This document shows, in pieces, positions 41,158-49,044 of a DNA stretch of 64,000 nucleotides. The stretch is from assembly GCF_030815085.1 (NCBI RefSeq), contig NZ_JAUSWG010000008.1; one strand, 5' to 3'. Position 1 is the stretch's first letter. The number at the start of each line of letters is the position of its first letter. The notes beneath the pieces were generated by a model that was not told the DNA's origin, made no database searches, and saw only the letters and a list, made by a program, of their open reading frames with translations. Position numbers and translations under genes: made by a program. Source of the stretch: Paraclostridium ghonii (GTDB lineage Bacteria > Bacillota > Clostridia > Peptostreptococcales > Peptostreptococcaceae).

Positions 41158-41385
41158 TTATATATATGAAACTAATATTTTTTGACCTTCTTCTTTTCTA
41201 AGTGCAATCATAGCACCTCGTATATTATATACCGTTAGATTATCTTTAGGACCGCGTCTAACTACATCTATTAAAGCACCATTAGTTAAGCCAAGTGCTA
41301 ACATTCGCTCTCTTAGGTAACCTTCTGATAAAAGTCCTTCTACCTTAACGGTGCTACATATATCTGCATCAGCAAGTTTAACCAT
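41158..41385 (-). CDS. feoA: Ferrous iron transport accessory protein FeoA
   Basis: The 75-residue protein has an SH3-like FeoA fold: L-R-E-R-M-L-A-L-G-L-T-N-G-A, VVRRGPKDN and IRGAMIALRKEE. It supports FeoB-mediated iron uptake. The ATG at 41385 follows GGAGG by 7 bases; an upstream in-frame TTG overlaps this ribosome binding site and is rejected. Confidence 0.92.
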   Translation of the reverse strand: MVKLADADICSTVKVEGLLSEGYLRERMLALGLTNGALIDVVRRGPKDNLTVYNIRGAMIALRKEEGQKILVSYI

Positions 41386-41545
41386 AAAAAATACCTCCAA
41401 AATTTATAAGAAAAAATTTTAGTCTAAGCTAAATTTCTTACATTTAATATTATGAAAAAATTTATATGAATGTTACATTAATTTAGAATATATTACATAA
41501 AAGTCTAATATATTAGATATGAGATTGAGACTAGGGGGAGAAGAT

Positions 41546-42004
41546 TTGAAGGATTTTAATCAGTTTTACACTTTTAATGAGTATATGAAAGATAATAGTT
41601 TAAGTCCTAATGAAGAAGACTATATTGAAATGATTTATAGATTACAAAAAGAAATGAACAATGTGAAAATAACAGATTTATCGAGAGCACTTAATATAAA
41701 ACCATCGTCTGTAAGTAATATGGTAAAAAAATTACAGCAAAAAAATTTATTAAAACATGAACTATATGGATCAATAAGTTTAAGTAAATTAGGAGAAGAT
41801 ATGGGGAAAAAATTTTTATATAGACATAATACAGTATATGAATTTTTAAAGTTAATAGGATTAGATGAATATTTGCATGAAGAAACGGAAAAGATAGAAC
41901 ATACAATAAGTGTGGAAACTTTGTTAAAAATAAATGATTTAATTAATTTTTTAAAAGAAAATGAAGATATTTTAGGAAGATTAAAACTATATCAAAAGGG
42001 ATAA
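41546..42004 (+). CDS. DtxR/MntR-family metal-dependent repressor
   Basis: The protein (152 residues from TTG 41546) has a winged helix with LSPNEEDYIEMIYRL, ITDLSRALNIKPSSVSNMVKKL and a dimerisation/metal domain with the C-terminal helix YLHEETEKIEHTIS supplying Glu and His ligands. It lacks the C-terminal SH3 domain of DtxR, so it is MntR-like in size. It is divergent from feoAB, suggesting iron or manganese control of that operon. The TTG start is preferred because AGGGGGAG precedes it; the upstream ATG at 41519 has no ribosome binding site. Confidence 0.85.
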   Translation: MKDFNQFYTFNEYMKDNSLSPNEEDYIEMIYRLQKEMNNVKITDLSRALNIKPSSVSNMVKKLQQKNLLKHELYGSISLSKLGEDMGKKFLYRHNTVYEFLKLIGLDEYLHEETEKIEHTISVETLLKINDLINFLKENEDILGRLKLYQKG

Positions 42005-42047
42005 ATAGATGATTATATAATTTATTACAATAGTGTAACTGTAAAAT

Positions 42048-42076
42048 TTGAGACTAATGGTATAACATAATATAGT
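42048..42076 (+). promoter_or_regulatory. SigA-type promoter of the 32-codon gene
   Basis: TTGAGA (42048-42053) and TATAGT (42071-42076) are separated by exactly 17 bases, giving a predicted leader of about 140 bases before the small gene at 42223. Confidence 0.6.
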
Positions 42077-42222
42077 AATAGTAAATGGAATTATATTATA
42101 TTCAAATGAATAAAATGTAGTTTTAATTTATCATAAGAATAATTAATTAAAAAAACATAATAAAATCATATAAATTTCACATTTAAAAACTACAATTAGA
42201 GATAAGAAGGAAGTGATAAAAT

Positions 42223-42321
42223 ATGCCTATAATTTTAATAACTGGAGTTTTATTAGTAATAATGTATGGATTATATGTGGCTGCATATATATCTGAAAAC
42301 TTAGCTGATGACAGTATATAA
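42223..42321 (+). CDS. 32-residue single-helix membrane protein
   Basis: A short frame starts MPIILITGVLLVIMYGLYVA and ends SENLADDSI: one membrane helix with an acidic C-terminal tail. AAGGAAGTG lies 7 bases before the ATG, a promoter lies upstream and a strong terminator follows 17 bases after the stop, so it forms a complete transcription unit. I know no family. Its position after a DtxR/MntR-type regulator is reminiscent of metal-regulated small proteins such as E. coli MntS, but there is no sequence evidence for that role. Confidence 0.6.
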   Translation: MPIILITGVLLVIMYGLYVAAYISENLADDSI

Positions 42322-42337
42322 ATAAATATTATATATA

Positions 42338-42376
42338 AAAAACGCCTTAGAGGTCTTTCTAAGGCGTTTATCTTTA
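42338..42376. terminator. Bidirectional terminator
   Basis: AACGCCTTAGA (42341-42351) pairs perfectly with TCTAAGGCGTT (42358-42368), with A and T runs on either side. Confidence 0.85.
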
Positions 42377-42377
42377 A

Positions 42378-43232
42378 TTAGTCTATATTTGTATAATACG
42401 CAATACCTATACTTCCAGGACCTACATGAAGACCTATTACAGGGCCTATTGATTGTATCTTAACTTTAGTATTTAATTTTTCTTCTAAAACACGGGCAAG
42501 TTGAAGTCCTTCTTCTTCGCAATTTATATGGTGTACGATAACATCTCCAAGACCATTTTTATCAACGTCTTCAAAAAATGTAGATACGATTTTACCTATT
42601 GCTTTTTTTCTTGTTCTTACTTTAGTAAAGACAGAAGTTGAACCATCAACTACTGTTAAAATTGGTTTTATTTGAAGAATAGAACCTAAAAGAGCAGAAG
42701 CGCTACCTATTCTACCTCCTTTTTTTAGGTAATCTAGAGTATCTGGTGAAAATAAAAACTTACTATTAGCTAAAACTTTATTTGTTCTAGTTAAAACTTC
42801 TTCTATAGATTTACCATCAAAAGCTAGACGAGCAGCCTCAATAACTGCAAAGCCCATTTGCATGCAGTTTGTCTTTGAATCTAGTATATTAATATCTGCA
42901 TTGGGGTAATCTTCTAAAATCATATTTTTTATTAGATTAGCACTAGAATATGTACCACTCATATTAGAAGATAGGAAAATACCTAAAATAGAATCGCCTT
43001 TTTCTATTATACTTTTAAATATATTTAGCATTTCATCAGGAACTGGTTGAGATGATTTAGGTATTTCAGATAAAGCATCCATTTTAGTATAAAAAGTTTT
43101 GTTATCCAAGTCCAACTCACGAAAACTTTCACTATCCATAAAAACATTAAGAGATACTATTTTTATATCATATTTTTCTATGTATTCGTTAGGTATATAA
43201 GATGTACTATCTGTAATTATTTTTATAGCCAT
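42378..43232 (-). CDS. DegV family fatty-acid-binding protein
   Basis: The 284-residue protein shows IITDSTSYIP at the N terminus, SSQPVPDEM, SSNMSGTYSSA, DTLDYLKKGGRIG and HVGPGSIGIAY near the end. It is a FakB-type fatty acid binder, distinct from the copy at 38051. AAGGAGG lies 5 bases before the ATG. Monocistronic. Confidence 0.9.
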   Translation of the reverse strand: MAIKIITDSTSYIPNEYIEKYDIKIVSLNVFMDSESFRELDLDNKTFYTKMDALSEIPKSSQPVPDEMLNIFKSIIEKGDSILGIFLSSNMSGTYSSANLIKNMILEDYPNADINILDSKTNCMQMGFAVIEAARLAFDGKSIEEVLTRTNKVLANSKFLFSPDTLDYLKKGGRIGSASALLGSILQIKPILTVVDGSTSVFTKVRTRKKAIGKIVSTFFEDVDKNGLGDVIVHHINCEEEGLQLARVLEEKLNTKVKIQSIGPVIGLHVGPGSIGIAYYTNID

Positions 43233-43311
43233 AAAAACCTCCTTCTATATATTTAACAATATATTTATAAACTAAGACAATTCATTATATAATAAAATGA
43301 TTGGATTGTAA

Positions 43312-43342
43312 AATATAATAAGACACTATTATGAAGTGCCTT
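43312..43342 (-). terminator. Terminator of the perR gene
   Basis: On the minus strand AAGGCACT (43342-43335) pairs with AGTGTCTT (43327-43320), with one G-U pair, followed by ATTATATTTT. Confidence 0.6.
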
Positions 43343-43353
43343 ATTATATAATA

Positions 43354-43725
43354 TTATTTACAGTTTTTACAAATACCATGAAGTATAACAGTACAAGATG
43401 AAATTTCTATATTTAGTTCATTTGAAAGAGTAGAGGGAATATCCTTTAATGTATGTGAATGAATATCTTGTATGTTTCCGCAAACATTACAAATCATATG
43501 ATTGTGTTCTATTACATTAGCATCAAATCTATCTGGAAATCCAGGTATGCTAACCTTTTGAATATAACCGTAATTTACAAGTTGAGATAAGTTTCTATAA
43601 ACAGTACCTAAACTTAAGTTAGGATTATCTTTTTTTAGGTAATCGTATATAAAATCTGCAGTAGGATGAATAGTGTTATCCTTAACAGCGTTTAGTATGA
43701 GTTCTCTTTGTTTTGAAAATTTCAA
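43354..43725 (-). CDS. perR: Fur-family peroxide regulator (PerR-like)
   Basis: The 123-residue protein has a winged helix with HPTADFIYDYLKK and SLGTVYRNLSQL, the regulatory metal site residues in RFD and HNHM, and two Zn-binding pairs CNVC and CKNC. The H-P-T-A-D-F-I-Y and H-N-H-M pattern fits PerR rather than Fur or Zur. It lies next to reverse rubrerythrin, a peroxide reductase commonly controlled by PerR in clostridia. AGGTGG precedes the ATG. Confidence 0.85.
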   Translation of the reverse strand: MKFSKQRELILNAVKDNTIHPTADFIYDYLKKDNPNLSLGTVYRNLSQLVNYGYIQKVSIPGFPDRFDANVIEHNHMICNVCGNIQDIHSHTLKDIPSTLSNELNIEISSCTVILHGICKNCK

Positions 43726-43810
43726 AATACCACCTGCTTATTATTGTTTTTAACATAAATATACCCTGAAAAGTAAATTTATAATCAAATTATATTATAA
43801 ACTAAAATTA

Positions 43811-43850
43811 TAAATAATAAAATAGAGTAGCTTAATAGTTAAGCTACTCT
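43811..43850 (-). terminator. Terminator of the rubrerythrin gene
   Basis: On the minus strand AGAGTAGCTTAA pairs with TTAAGCTACTCT around a 3-base loop, followed by ATTTTATTATTT. Confidence 0.85.
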
Positions 43851-43884
43851 AGGATTATGTGAATTGAAAAATGGCTATAAAGTG

Positions 43885-44430
43885 TTACTTTGTAAAGTGT
43901 CTTTCTAATAAGCCTAAGAATGCTTTACCGTGTCTAGCTTCATCTTTACACATTTCATGAACTGTATCATGTATAGCATCAAGTCCTAACTCTTTAGCTC
44001 TTTTCGCTATTTTTAATTTTCCTTCAGTTGCACCATATTCAGCTTCAACTCTAGCTTTTAAGTTAGCTTGAGTATCAGCAACAACAACCTCACCTAATAA
44101 TTCAGCGAATTTTGCTGCGTGCTCAGCTTCTTCAAAAGCTATTCTTTTATAAGCCTCAGCTACTTCTGGGAAACCTTCTCTATCAGCTTGACGACTCATA
44201 GCTAAGTACATACCAACTTCTGTACATTCTCCAACAAAGTTAGCTCTTAAGCCTTCAAGTATTTCAGCATCTATACCTTGAGCAACACCTATTCTATGTT
44301 CGTCAGCCCAAACCATTTCACCTGACATTTCATTAAATTTATCAGCTCCAACCTTGCAAACTGGACAGATTTCTGGAGCAGTTTCACCTTCATGTATATA
44401 TCCACATACTGTACAAACAAACTTTTTCAT
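43885..44430 (-). CDS. Reverse rubrerythrin
   Basis: The 181-residue protein has an N-terminal rubredoxin domain (CTVCGYIH and CPVCKVG, residues about 6-26) followed by a four-helix diiron domain with E-x-x-H motifs (FVGECTEVGMY, FEEAEHAAKF, CKDEARHGKAF). The rubredoxin-first order defines reverse rubrerythrin, an NADH-linked peroxide reductase that protects clostridia from oxygen. The ATG at 44430 follows AAAGGAGG by 8 bases. A SigA-type promoter lies upstream. Confidence 0.93.
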   Translation of the reverse strand: MKKFVCTVCGYIHEGETAPEICPVCKVGADKFNEMSGEMVWADEHRIGVAQGIDAEILEGLRANFVGECTEVGMYLAMSRQADREGFPEVAEAYKRIAFEEAEHAAKFAELLGEVVVADTQANLKARVEAEYGATEGKLKIAKRAKELGLDAIHDTVHEMCKDEARHGKAFLGLLERHFTK

Positions 44431-44489
44431 TTTATATTCCTCCTTTAAAATAAAAGTAGTAATCATTACTATTATTAATTACAAAATTA

Positions 44490-44518
44490 ATGATACAATA
44501 AAGTTATAACTATGTCAA
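44490..44518 (-). promoter_or_regulatory. SigA-type promoter of reverse rubrerythrin
   Basis: On the minus strand TTGACA (44518-44513) and TATCAT (44495-44490) are spaced by 17 bases. A convincing PerR box was not found. Confidence 0.7.
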
Positions 44519-44642
44519 CACTTTTAGATTAAATAAATTAAAAAGACTTTTAGCAATATTTATAAAAGAAAAGATTAATAGAAGTTAAAAATATACATAA
44601 TAAGTATAAAGGAAAGAATAAATTTAGAAAGGAAGTTATTAA

Positions 44643-46322
44643 ATGGATAGCTCAATAAAATCAAATATAGATAAACTAAAAGTCATTCCATTAGGTGGAC
44701 TGGGAGAGATAGGAAAAAATATAACTGCAATAGAGTATAAAGATGAAATAATTGTTATTGATGGTGGATTATCATTTCCAGATGAAGATATGTATGGAGT
44801 AGACTTATTGATTCCTGATATATCTTATTTGATAGAAAATAAAGATAAAGTTAAGGGGATGTTTGTAACTCATGGTCATGAAGATCATATTGGAGCAATT
44901 CCATATATATTAAAACAATTAAATATGCCTGTATATGGAACAAAGCTAACTATAGGGCTTATTGAAAACAAACTAAGAGAACATAATATACTAGACATAT
45001 GCACTTTAAAGTCAGTAGAGGATAAACAAGTAGTTCAATTGGAGAATTTAAAAGTTGAATTTATAAGCGTGACTCACAGTATTGCTGACGCTTGTGCTAT
45101 TTGTATATACTCGCCAGCGGGTATAATACTTCATACTGGTGATTTCAAAGTAGATTACACTCCTATAGATGGAAGAAGGATGGATTTAGAAAGTATATCT
45201 AAAATAGGAAAAAAAGGTGTGCTACTTTTATTAGCAGATAGTACAAATGTTGAAAGAAAAGGTCATTCATTATCTGAAAAGACAATAGGAGAAACTCTAG
45301 ATAGAATTTTTAATGATAAAAAAGGTAGGATAATAGTAGCTACTTTTGCTTCTAATATACATAGAATGCAACAAATTGTTAATGCTTCAGTAGCTAATAA
45401 TAGAAAGGTTGTATTTAGTGGACGTAGCATGGAGAATGTATCAGAGGTTGCTATAGAACTTGGATACTTAGAAATACCTGATGGATATAAAATAAATATT
45501 AATGAAATGGAAAATTATAATAATGATGAAATAACTATAATAACTACAGGAAGTCAAGGAGAAGCCATGGCAGGGCTTGCTAGAATAGCTTTTGATAATC
45601 ATAAAAAAATAAAGATAAAAAATAATGACTTATTTATAATATCAGCATCTCCTATACCAGGTAATGACAAACTTATATCTAGGGTTATAAATCAATTATA
45701 CAGAAAAGGTGCAGAGGTGATATATAAAGACTTAGAGGCTGTGCATGTTTCTGGACATGCATACCAAGAAGAATTAAAACTTATACACACATTAGTACAT
45801 CCTAAGTTCTTTATGCCTGTACATGGAGAATATAGACACTTAGTACACCATAAAAACCTTGCAATTAAATTAGGCATGAGAAAAGAAAATGTATTTATTT
45901 TAGATAGTGGAGAAGTACTTGAATTATCTAAGAAAACTGCAAGAAAAAACGGTAAGGTAAGAGTAGGAACTGTATATGTTGATGGTATAGGGGTTGGAGA
46001 TGTAGGAAATATAGTTTTAAGAGACAGAAAATATTTAGCAGAAAATGGTATGATGACGATAGTTGTAGGGATAGATAAAGTAAGTAAAATGATTGTTGCT
46101 GGTCCAGATATAATAACAAGAGGATTTATATATGCAAGAGAAGCTACAGACTTAATAGATGATGTAAAATCCATAGTTGTGAACGAAGTTGAAAAGTGTT
46201 TAGAAAATGATGTGTTAGAGTGGAGTGTAATGAAATCTAGAGTTAAAAATTCTGTTGATAGATATTTATATGAAAAGCTAAAAAGAGGAACTAGTATATT
46301 CCCAATAATTGTAGAAGTATAA
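44643..46322 (+). CDS. rnj: Ribonuclease J
   Basis: The 559-residue protein has a metallo-beta-lactamase core with the motif HGHEDHIGA, the beta-CASP motifs (FASNIHRMQQ, HVSGHA), and the C-terminal domain typical of RNase J1/J2. It combines 5'-3' exonuclease and endonuclease activities in mRNA and rRNA processing. All metal ligands are visible, so it is likely active. AAAGGAAG precedes the ATG. Confidence 0.95.
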   Translation: MDSSIKSNIDKLKVIPLGGLGEIGKNITAIEYKDEIIVIDGGLSFPDEDMYGVDLLIPDISYLIENKDKVKGMFVTHGHEDHIGAIPYILKQLNMPVYGTKLTIGLIENKLREHNILDICTLKSVEDKQVVQLENLKVEFISVTHSIADACAICIYSPAGIILHTGDFKVDYTPIDGRRMDLESISKIGKKGVLLLLADSTNVERKGHSLSEKTIGETLDRIFNDKKGRIIVATFASNIHRMQQIVNASVANNRKVVFSGRSMENVSEVAIELGYLEIPDGYKININEMENYNNDEITIITTGSQGEAMAGLARIAFDNHKKIKIKNNDLFIISASPIPGNDKLISRVINQLYRKGAEVIYKDLEAVHVSGHAYQEELKLIHTLVHPKFFMPVHGEYRHLVHHKNLAIKLGMRKENVFILDSGEVLELSKKTARKNGKVRVGTVYVDGIGVGDVGNIVLRDRKYLAENGMMTIVVGIDKVSKMIVAGPDIITRGFIYAREATDLIDDVKSIVVNEVEKCLENDVLEWSVMKSRVKNSVDRYLYEKLKRGTSIFPIIVEV

Positions 46323-46356
46323 AAAGGAGTTGTTTATTAACAACTCCTTTTTTTAG
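46320..46356. terminator. Bidirectional terminator between rnj and typA
   Basis: AAAAAGGAGTTGTT pairs with AACAACTCCTTTTT around a 4-base loop, with T runs on both strands. The genes converge here. Confidence 0.88.
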
Positions 46357-46359
46357 AAA

Positions 46360-48186
46360 CTATTTATTAGCTTGTCTAGATTTATTGTATCTTAATCTTT
46401 CGTTTTCGTTTAAGAATTTTTTTCTAAGTCTGATAGAATCTGGAGTTATTTCAACTAACTCATCATCATCTATAAATTCTAAAGCTTCTTCTAAAGTAAA
46501 TGTTCTAGCTGCTTGTAATTTTACAGCATCATCAGTACCAGAAGCACGAACGTTAGTTAATTTCTTGTTTTTACAAGGATTAACTACCATATCATCTTTT
46601 CTTGAGTTCATACCGATTACCATACCTTCGTAAACTTCAACACCAGGATCAACGAACATTTGAGCTCTTTCACTTAATGCACTAAGAGCATAAGCCATTG
46701 TAGAACCAGGTCCTTGAGCTACTAAAACTCCGTTTGTTCTTGAAGGTATTTCGCCTTTATGATCTTCATATCTTTCAAATGATCTAACTAAAGAACCTTC
46801 TCCACGAGTATCATTTATAAATTCACTTCTGTACCCTAATAATCCTCTAGTAGGAGCTATAAATGTTATTTTAACATAATCTCCTTCTATTTCCATAGCT
46901 TCCATCATAGCTTTTCTTAAGTTTAATTTATTGATAACAGTTCCTGAATAAGTTTCAGGGCAGTTAACTATAACTCTTTCCATTGGCTCCATTAATTTAC
47001 CATCTTGCTTTATAAATAAAACTTCTGGCTTAGAAACTCCGATTTCATATCCTTCACGTCTCATATTTTCAAGTAATATTGATAAATGAAGCTCTCCACG
47101 TCCAGATACCTTGAAACCGTCCGTAGTATCCATTGGCTCAACTTTTAAACCAACATTAACTTCTAATTCTTTTTCTAATCTATCTTTTATATGTCTAGTA
47201 GTAACGAATTTACCACTCTTACCGCAGAATGGAGAGTCATTAACTAAGAAGTTCATTGATAGAGTAGGTTCTTCTATATGAATAAGTTCCATTGGCAATG
47301 GATTATCCGAATCACATATAGTTTCTCCTATAGATATATCTGGCATACCAGCGACAACTACTATATCTCCAGCATATGCTTCATCTTTTTCAATTTGACG
47401 AAGTCCTTCGTAAGCTGTAAGTTTTGATATTTTTCCTCTAGCTACACTTCCATCAGCTTTACAAACAGATACTTGAGATCCGTTTTTTACTGTTCCTTTA
47501 TAAACTCTACCTATTCCAAGTCTACCTACATAATCGTCATATGCAAGTGCAGATACTTGAAGTTGTAAAGGCTCAGATGCATAGTCAGGATAAGCTTCAA
47601 CATGCTTTACAATAGTTTCAAATAGAGGAGATAAATCGTTACTATCATCATCCATTTCTAATTTTGCAACACCTTGTTTAGCTACACCGTATATTATTGG
47701 GAATTCACATTGTTCATCAGTTGCATTTAAGTCAACAAATAAATCAAATACTTCATCAACAACTTCTTCAGCTCTTTGATCTTGTTTGTCTATTTTATTT
47801 ATAAATAGTATTGGTCTAAGACCAGCTTCTAAAGATTTTTGTAAAACGAATCTAGTTTGAGGCATTGGTCCTTCACTAGCATCTACTAATAATATAACTG
47901 TATCAACGGTTTTTATAACACGTTCAACCTCAGAAGAGAAATCACTATGCCCTGGTGTATCTACTATATTTATTTTATAGTCATTATAGTTTATAGCACA
48001 GTTTTTAGAGTATATAGTTATACCTCTTTCTTTTTCTAGGTCATTACTATCCATTACACAATCTTTTACAACCTCGTTATCTCTAAAAACTCCTGATTGA
48101 GATAAGAAGGCATCAACTAATGTTGACTTACCAGCATCGACATGGGCGATAACTGCGATGTTTATTATTTTGTTTTTGTTTGTCAT
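46360..48186 (-). CDS. typA: Ribosome-associated GTPase TypA/BipA
   Basis: The 608-residue protein has translational GTPase motifs AHVDAGKST, ERGITI, DTPGHSDF and NKID, then the beta-barrel and BipA-specific C-terminal domain (GRGELHLSILLENMRREG; NALSALSERA-type region as YALSALSERAQM). It assists ribosome assembly and stress adaptation. The ATG at 48186 is chosen because GGAGAG lies about 9 bases upstream and the product has the normal family length; a longer frame adds 18 non-conserved residues. Confidence 0.95.
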   Translation of the reverse strand: MTNKNKIINIAVIAHVDAGKSTLVDAFLSQSGVFRDNEVVKDCVMDSNDLEKERGITIYSKNCAINYNDYKINIVDTPGHSDFSSEVERVIKTVDTVILLVDASEGPMPQTRFVLQKSLEAGLRPILFINKIDKQDQRAEEVVDEVFDLFVDLNATDEQCEFPIIYGVAKQGVAKLEMDDDSNDLSPLFETIVKHVEAYPDYASEPLQLQVSALAYDDYVGRLGIGRVYKGTVKNGSQVSVCKADGSVARGKISKLTAYEGLRQIEKDEAYAGDIVVVAGMPDISIGETICDSDNPLPMELIHIEEPTLSMNFLVNDSPFCGKSGKFVTTRHIKDRLEKELEVNVGLKVEPMDTTDGFKVSGRGELHLSILLENMRREGYEIGVSKPEVLFIKQDGKLMEPMERVIVNCPETYSGTVINKLNLRKAMMEAMEIEGDYVKITFIAPTRGLLGYRSEFINDTRGEGSLVRSFERYEDHKGEIPSRTNGVLVAQGPGSTMAYALSALSERAQMFVDPGVEVYEGMVIGMNSRKDDMVVNPCKNKKLTNVRASGTDDAVKLQAARTFTLEEALEFIDDDELVEITPDSIRLRKKFLNENERLRYNKSRQANK

Positions 48187-48384
48187 TGTCAAAAACTCTC
48201 CTTCCGATATTAAATAACTGATTAAGTATACCATATACAAAAGAAATTGTAAAACTAAAAAAGGAGTATTTACAATGATAAGGTTATCCTAAAGTGCAAA
48301 AAAATATAACTATATATTTAATTTCGAAAAATTGGGATTATAAAAATATGGATTGATTTGTCTAATTTTAGGATTTGGTAATCG

Positions 48385-48413
48385 TTGACTATGTATTTTA
48401 GGTAAAATATAAT
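48385..48413 (+). promoter_or_regulatory. SigA-type promoter of the TetR gene
   Basis: TTGACT (48385-48390) and TATAAT (48408-48413) are spaced by 17 bases, 32 bases before the gene. Confidence 0.7.
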
Positions 48414-48445
48414 ATATTTATATTTAATGAAAGGAAATTTGGTTT

Positions 48446-49003
48446 ATGTCACAAATAACAAAAAAAGCTTTGGCTTCATCATTAAAGAAGTTGATGAATA
48501 CTAGATCATTAAGTAAAATCACAATTAATGATATTGTACAAGAGTGTGGTGTAAATCGTCGCACATTTTACTATCATTTTAAGGATATATATGATCTTGT
48601 AGAATGGATTTTAAAAAATGAAATAAATGAAAAAATAAAAGAAAATATTACATTTGAGACATGGCAACAAAGTTTTTTAAAAATTTTAAATTATTTATCT
48701 GAAAATAAAAAGATGATTTATAATATCTATAACTCTATAGATTTAAATCAACTAGAAATACATGTGCACAGAGCTGTATATAAGTTAGTTTTTAATGTAG
48801 TAAACGATCTTTGTGAAGAAATTAATATTTCAGAAAGAGAAAAAGAGTTTGTATTAAACTACTATAAAATTTCTTTAACGGGTTTACTATTAGATTGGAT
48901 AAAAAATAAAATGGAAGAGAATCCAGAACAAATAATTAAAAATCTTAATAAAATAGTTAATGGAGATATTCATAAATTACTACTTACATGTGAATCTATA
49001 TAA
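48446..49003 (+). CDS. TetR/AcrR-family regulator
   Basis: The 185-residue protein has the TetR helix-turn-helix (SKITINDIVQECGVNRRTFYYHF, residues about 22-45) and a divergent C-terminal ligand domain of the TetR_C DhaS-like type. It converges on the oleate hydratase gene. Regulation of that gene is a reasonable guess given fatty-acid-sensing TetR proteins elsewhere, but not shown by the sequence. Confidence 0.85.
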   Translation: MSQITKKALASSLKKLMNTRSLSKITINDIVQECGVNRRTFYYHFKDIYDLVEWILKNEINEKIKENITFETWQQSFLKILNYLSENKKMIYNIYNSIDLNQLEIHVHRAVYKLVFNVVNDLCEEINISEREKEFVLNYYKISLTGLLLDWIKNKMEENPEQIIKNLNKIVNGDIHKLLLTCESI

Positions 49004-49044
49004 ATAAAAAACAATGTAGTCAACTGACTACATTGTTTTTTATT
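49004..49044. terminator. Bidirectional terminator
   Basis: AAAAAACAATGTAGT pairs with ACTACATTGTTTTTT, between the convergent TetR and oleate hydratase genes. Confidence 0.85.

Larger units (their letters stand above)
42005..42377. other. Intergenic region with one small gene
   Basis: A 373-base stretch between the DtxR-type gene and the convergent DegV gene. It holds the promoter at 42048-42076, the 32-codon gene at 42223-42321 and a terminator at 42338-42375. Confidence 0.6.

Noticed and set aside
44470..44520. Search for a PerR box before the rubrerythrin gene
   Set aside because: The best match to TTATAATNATTATAA reaches only about 10 of 14 positions, which is not meaningful in such AT-rich DNA.
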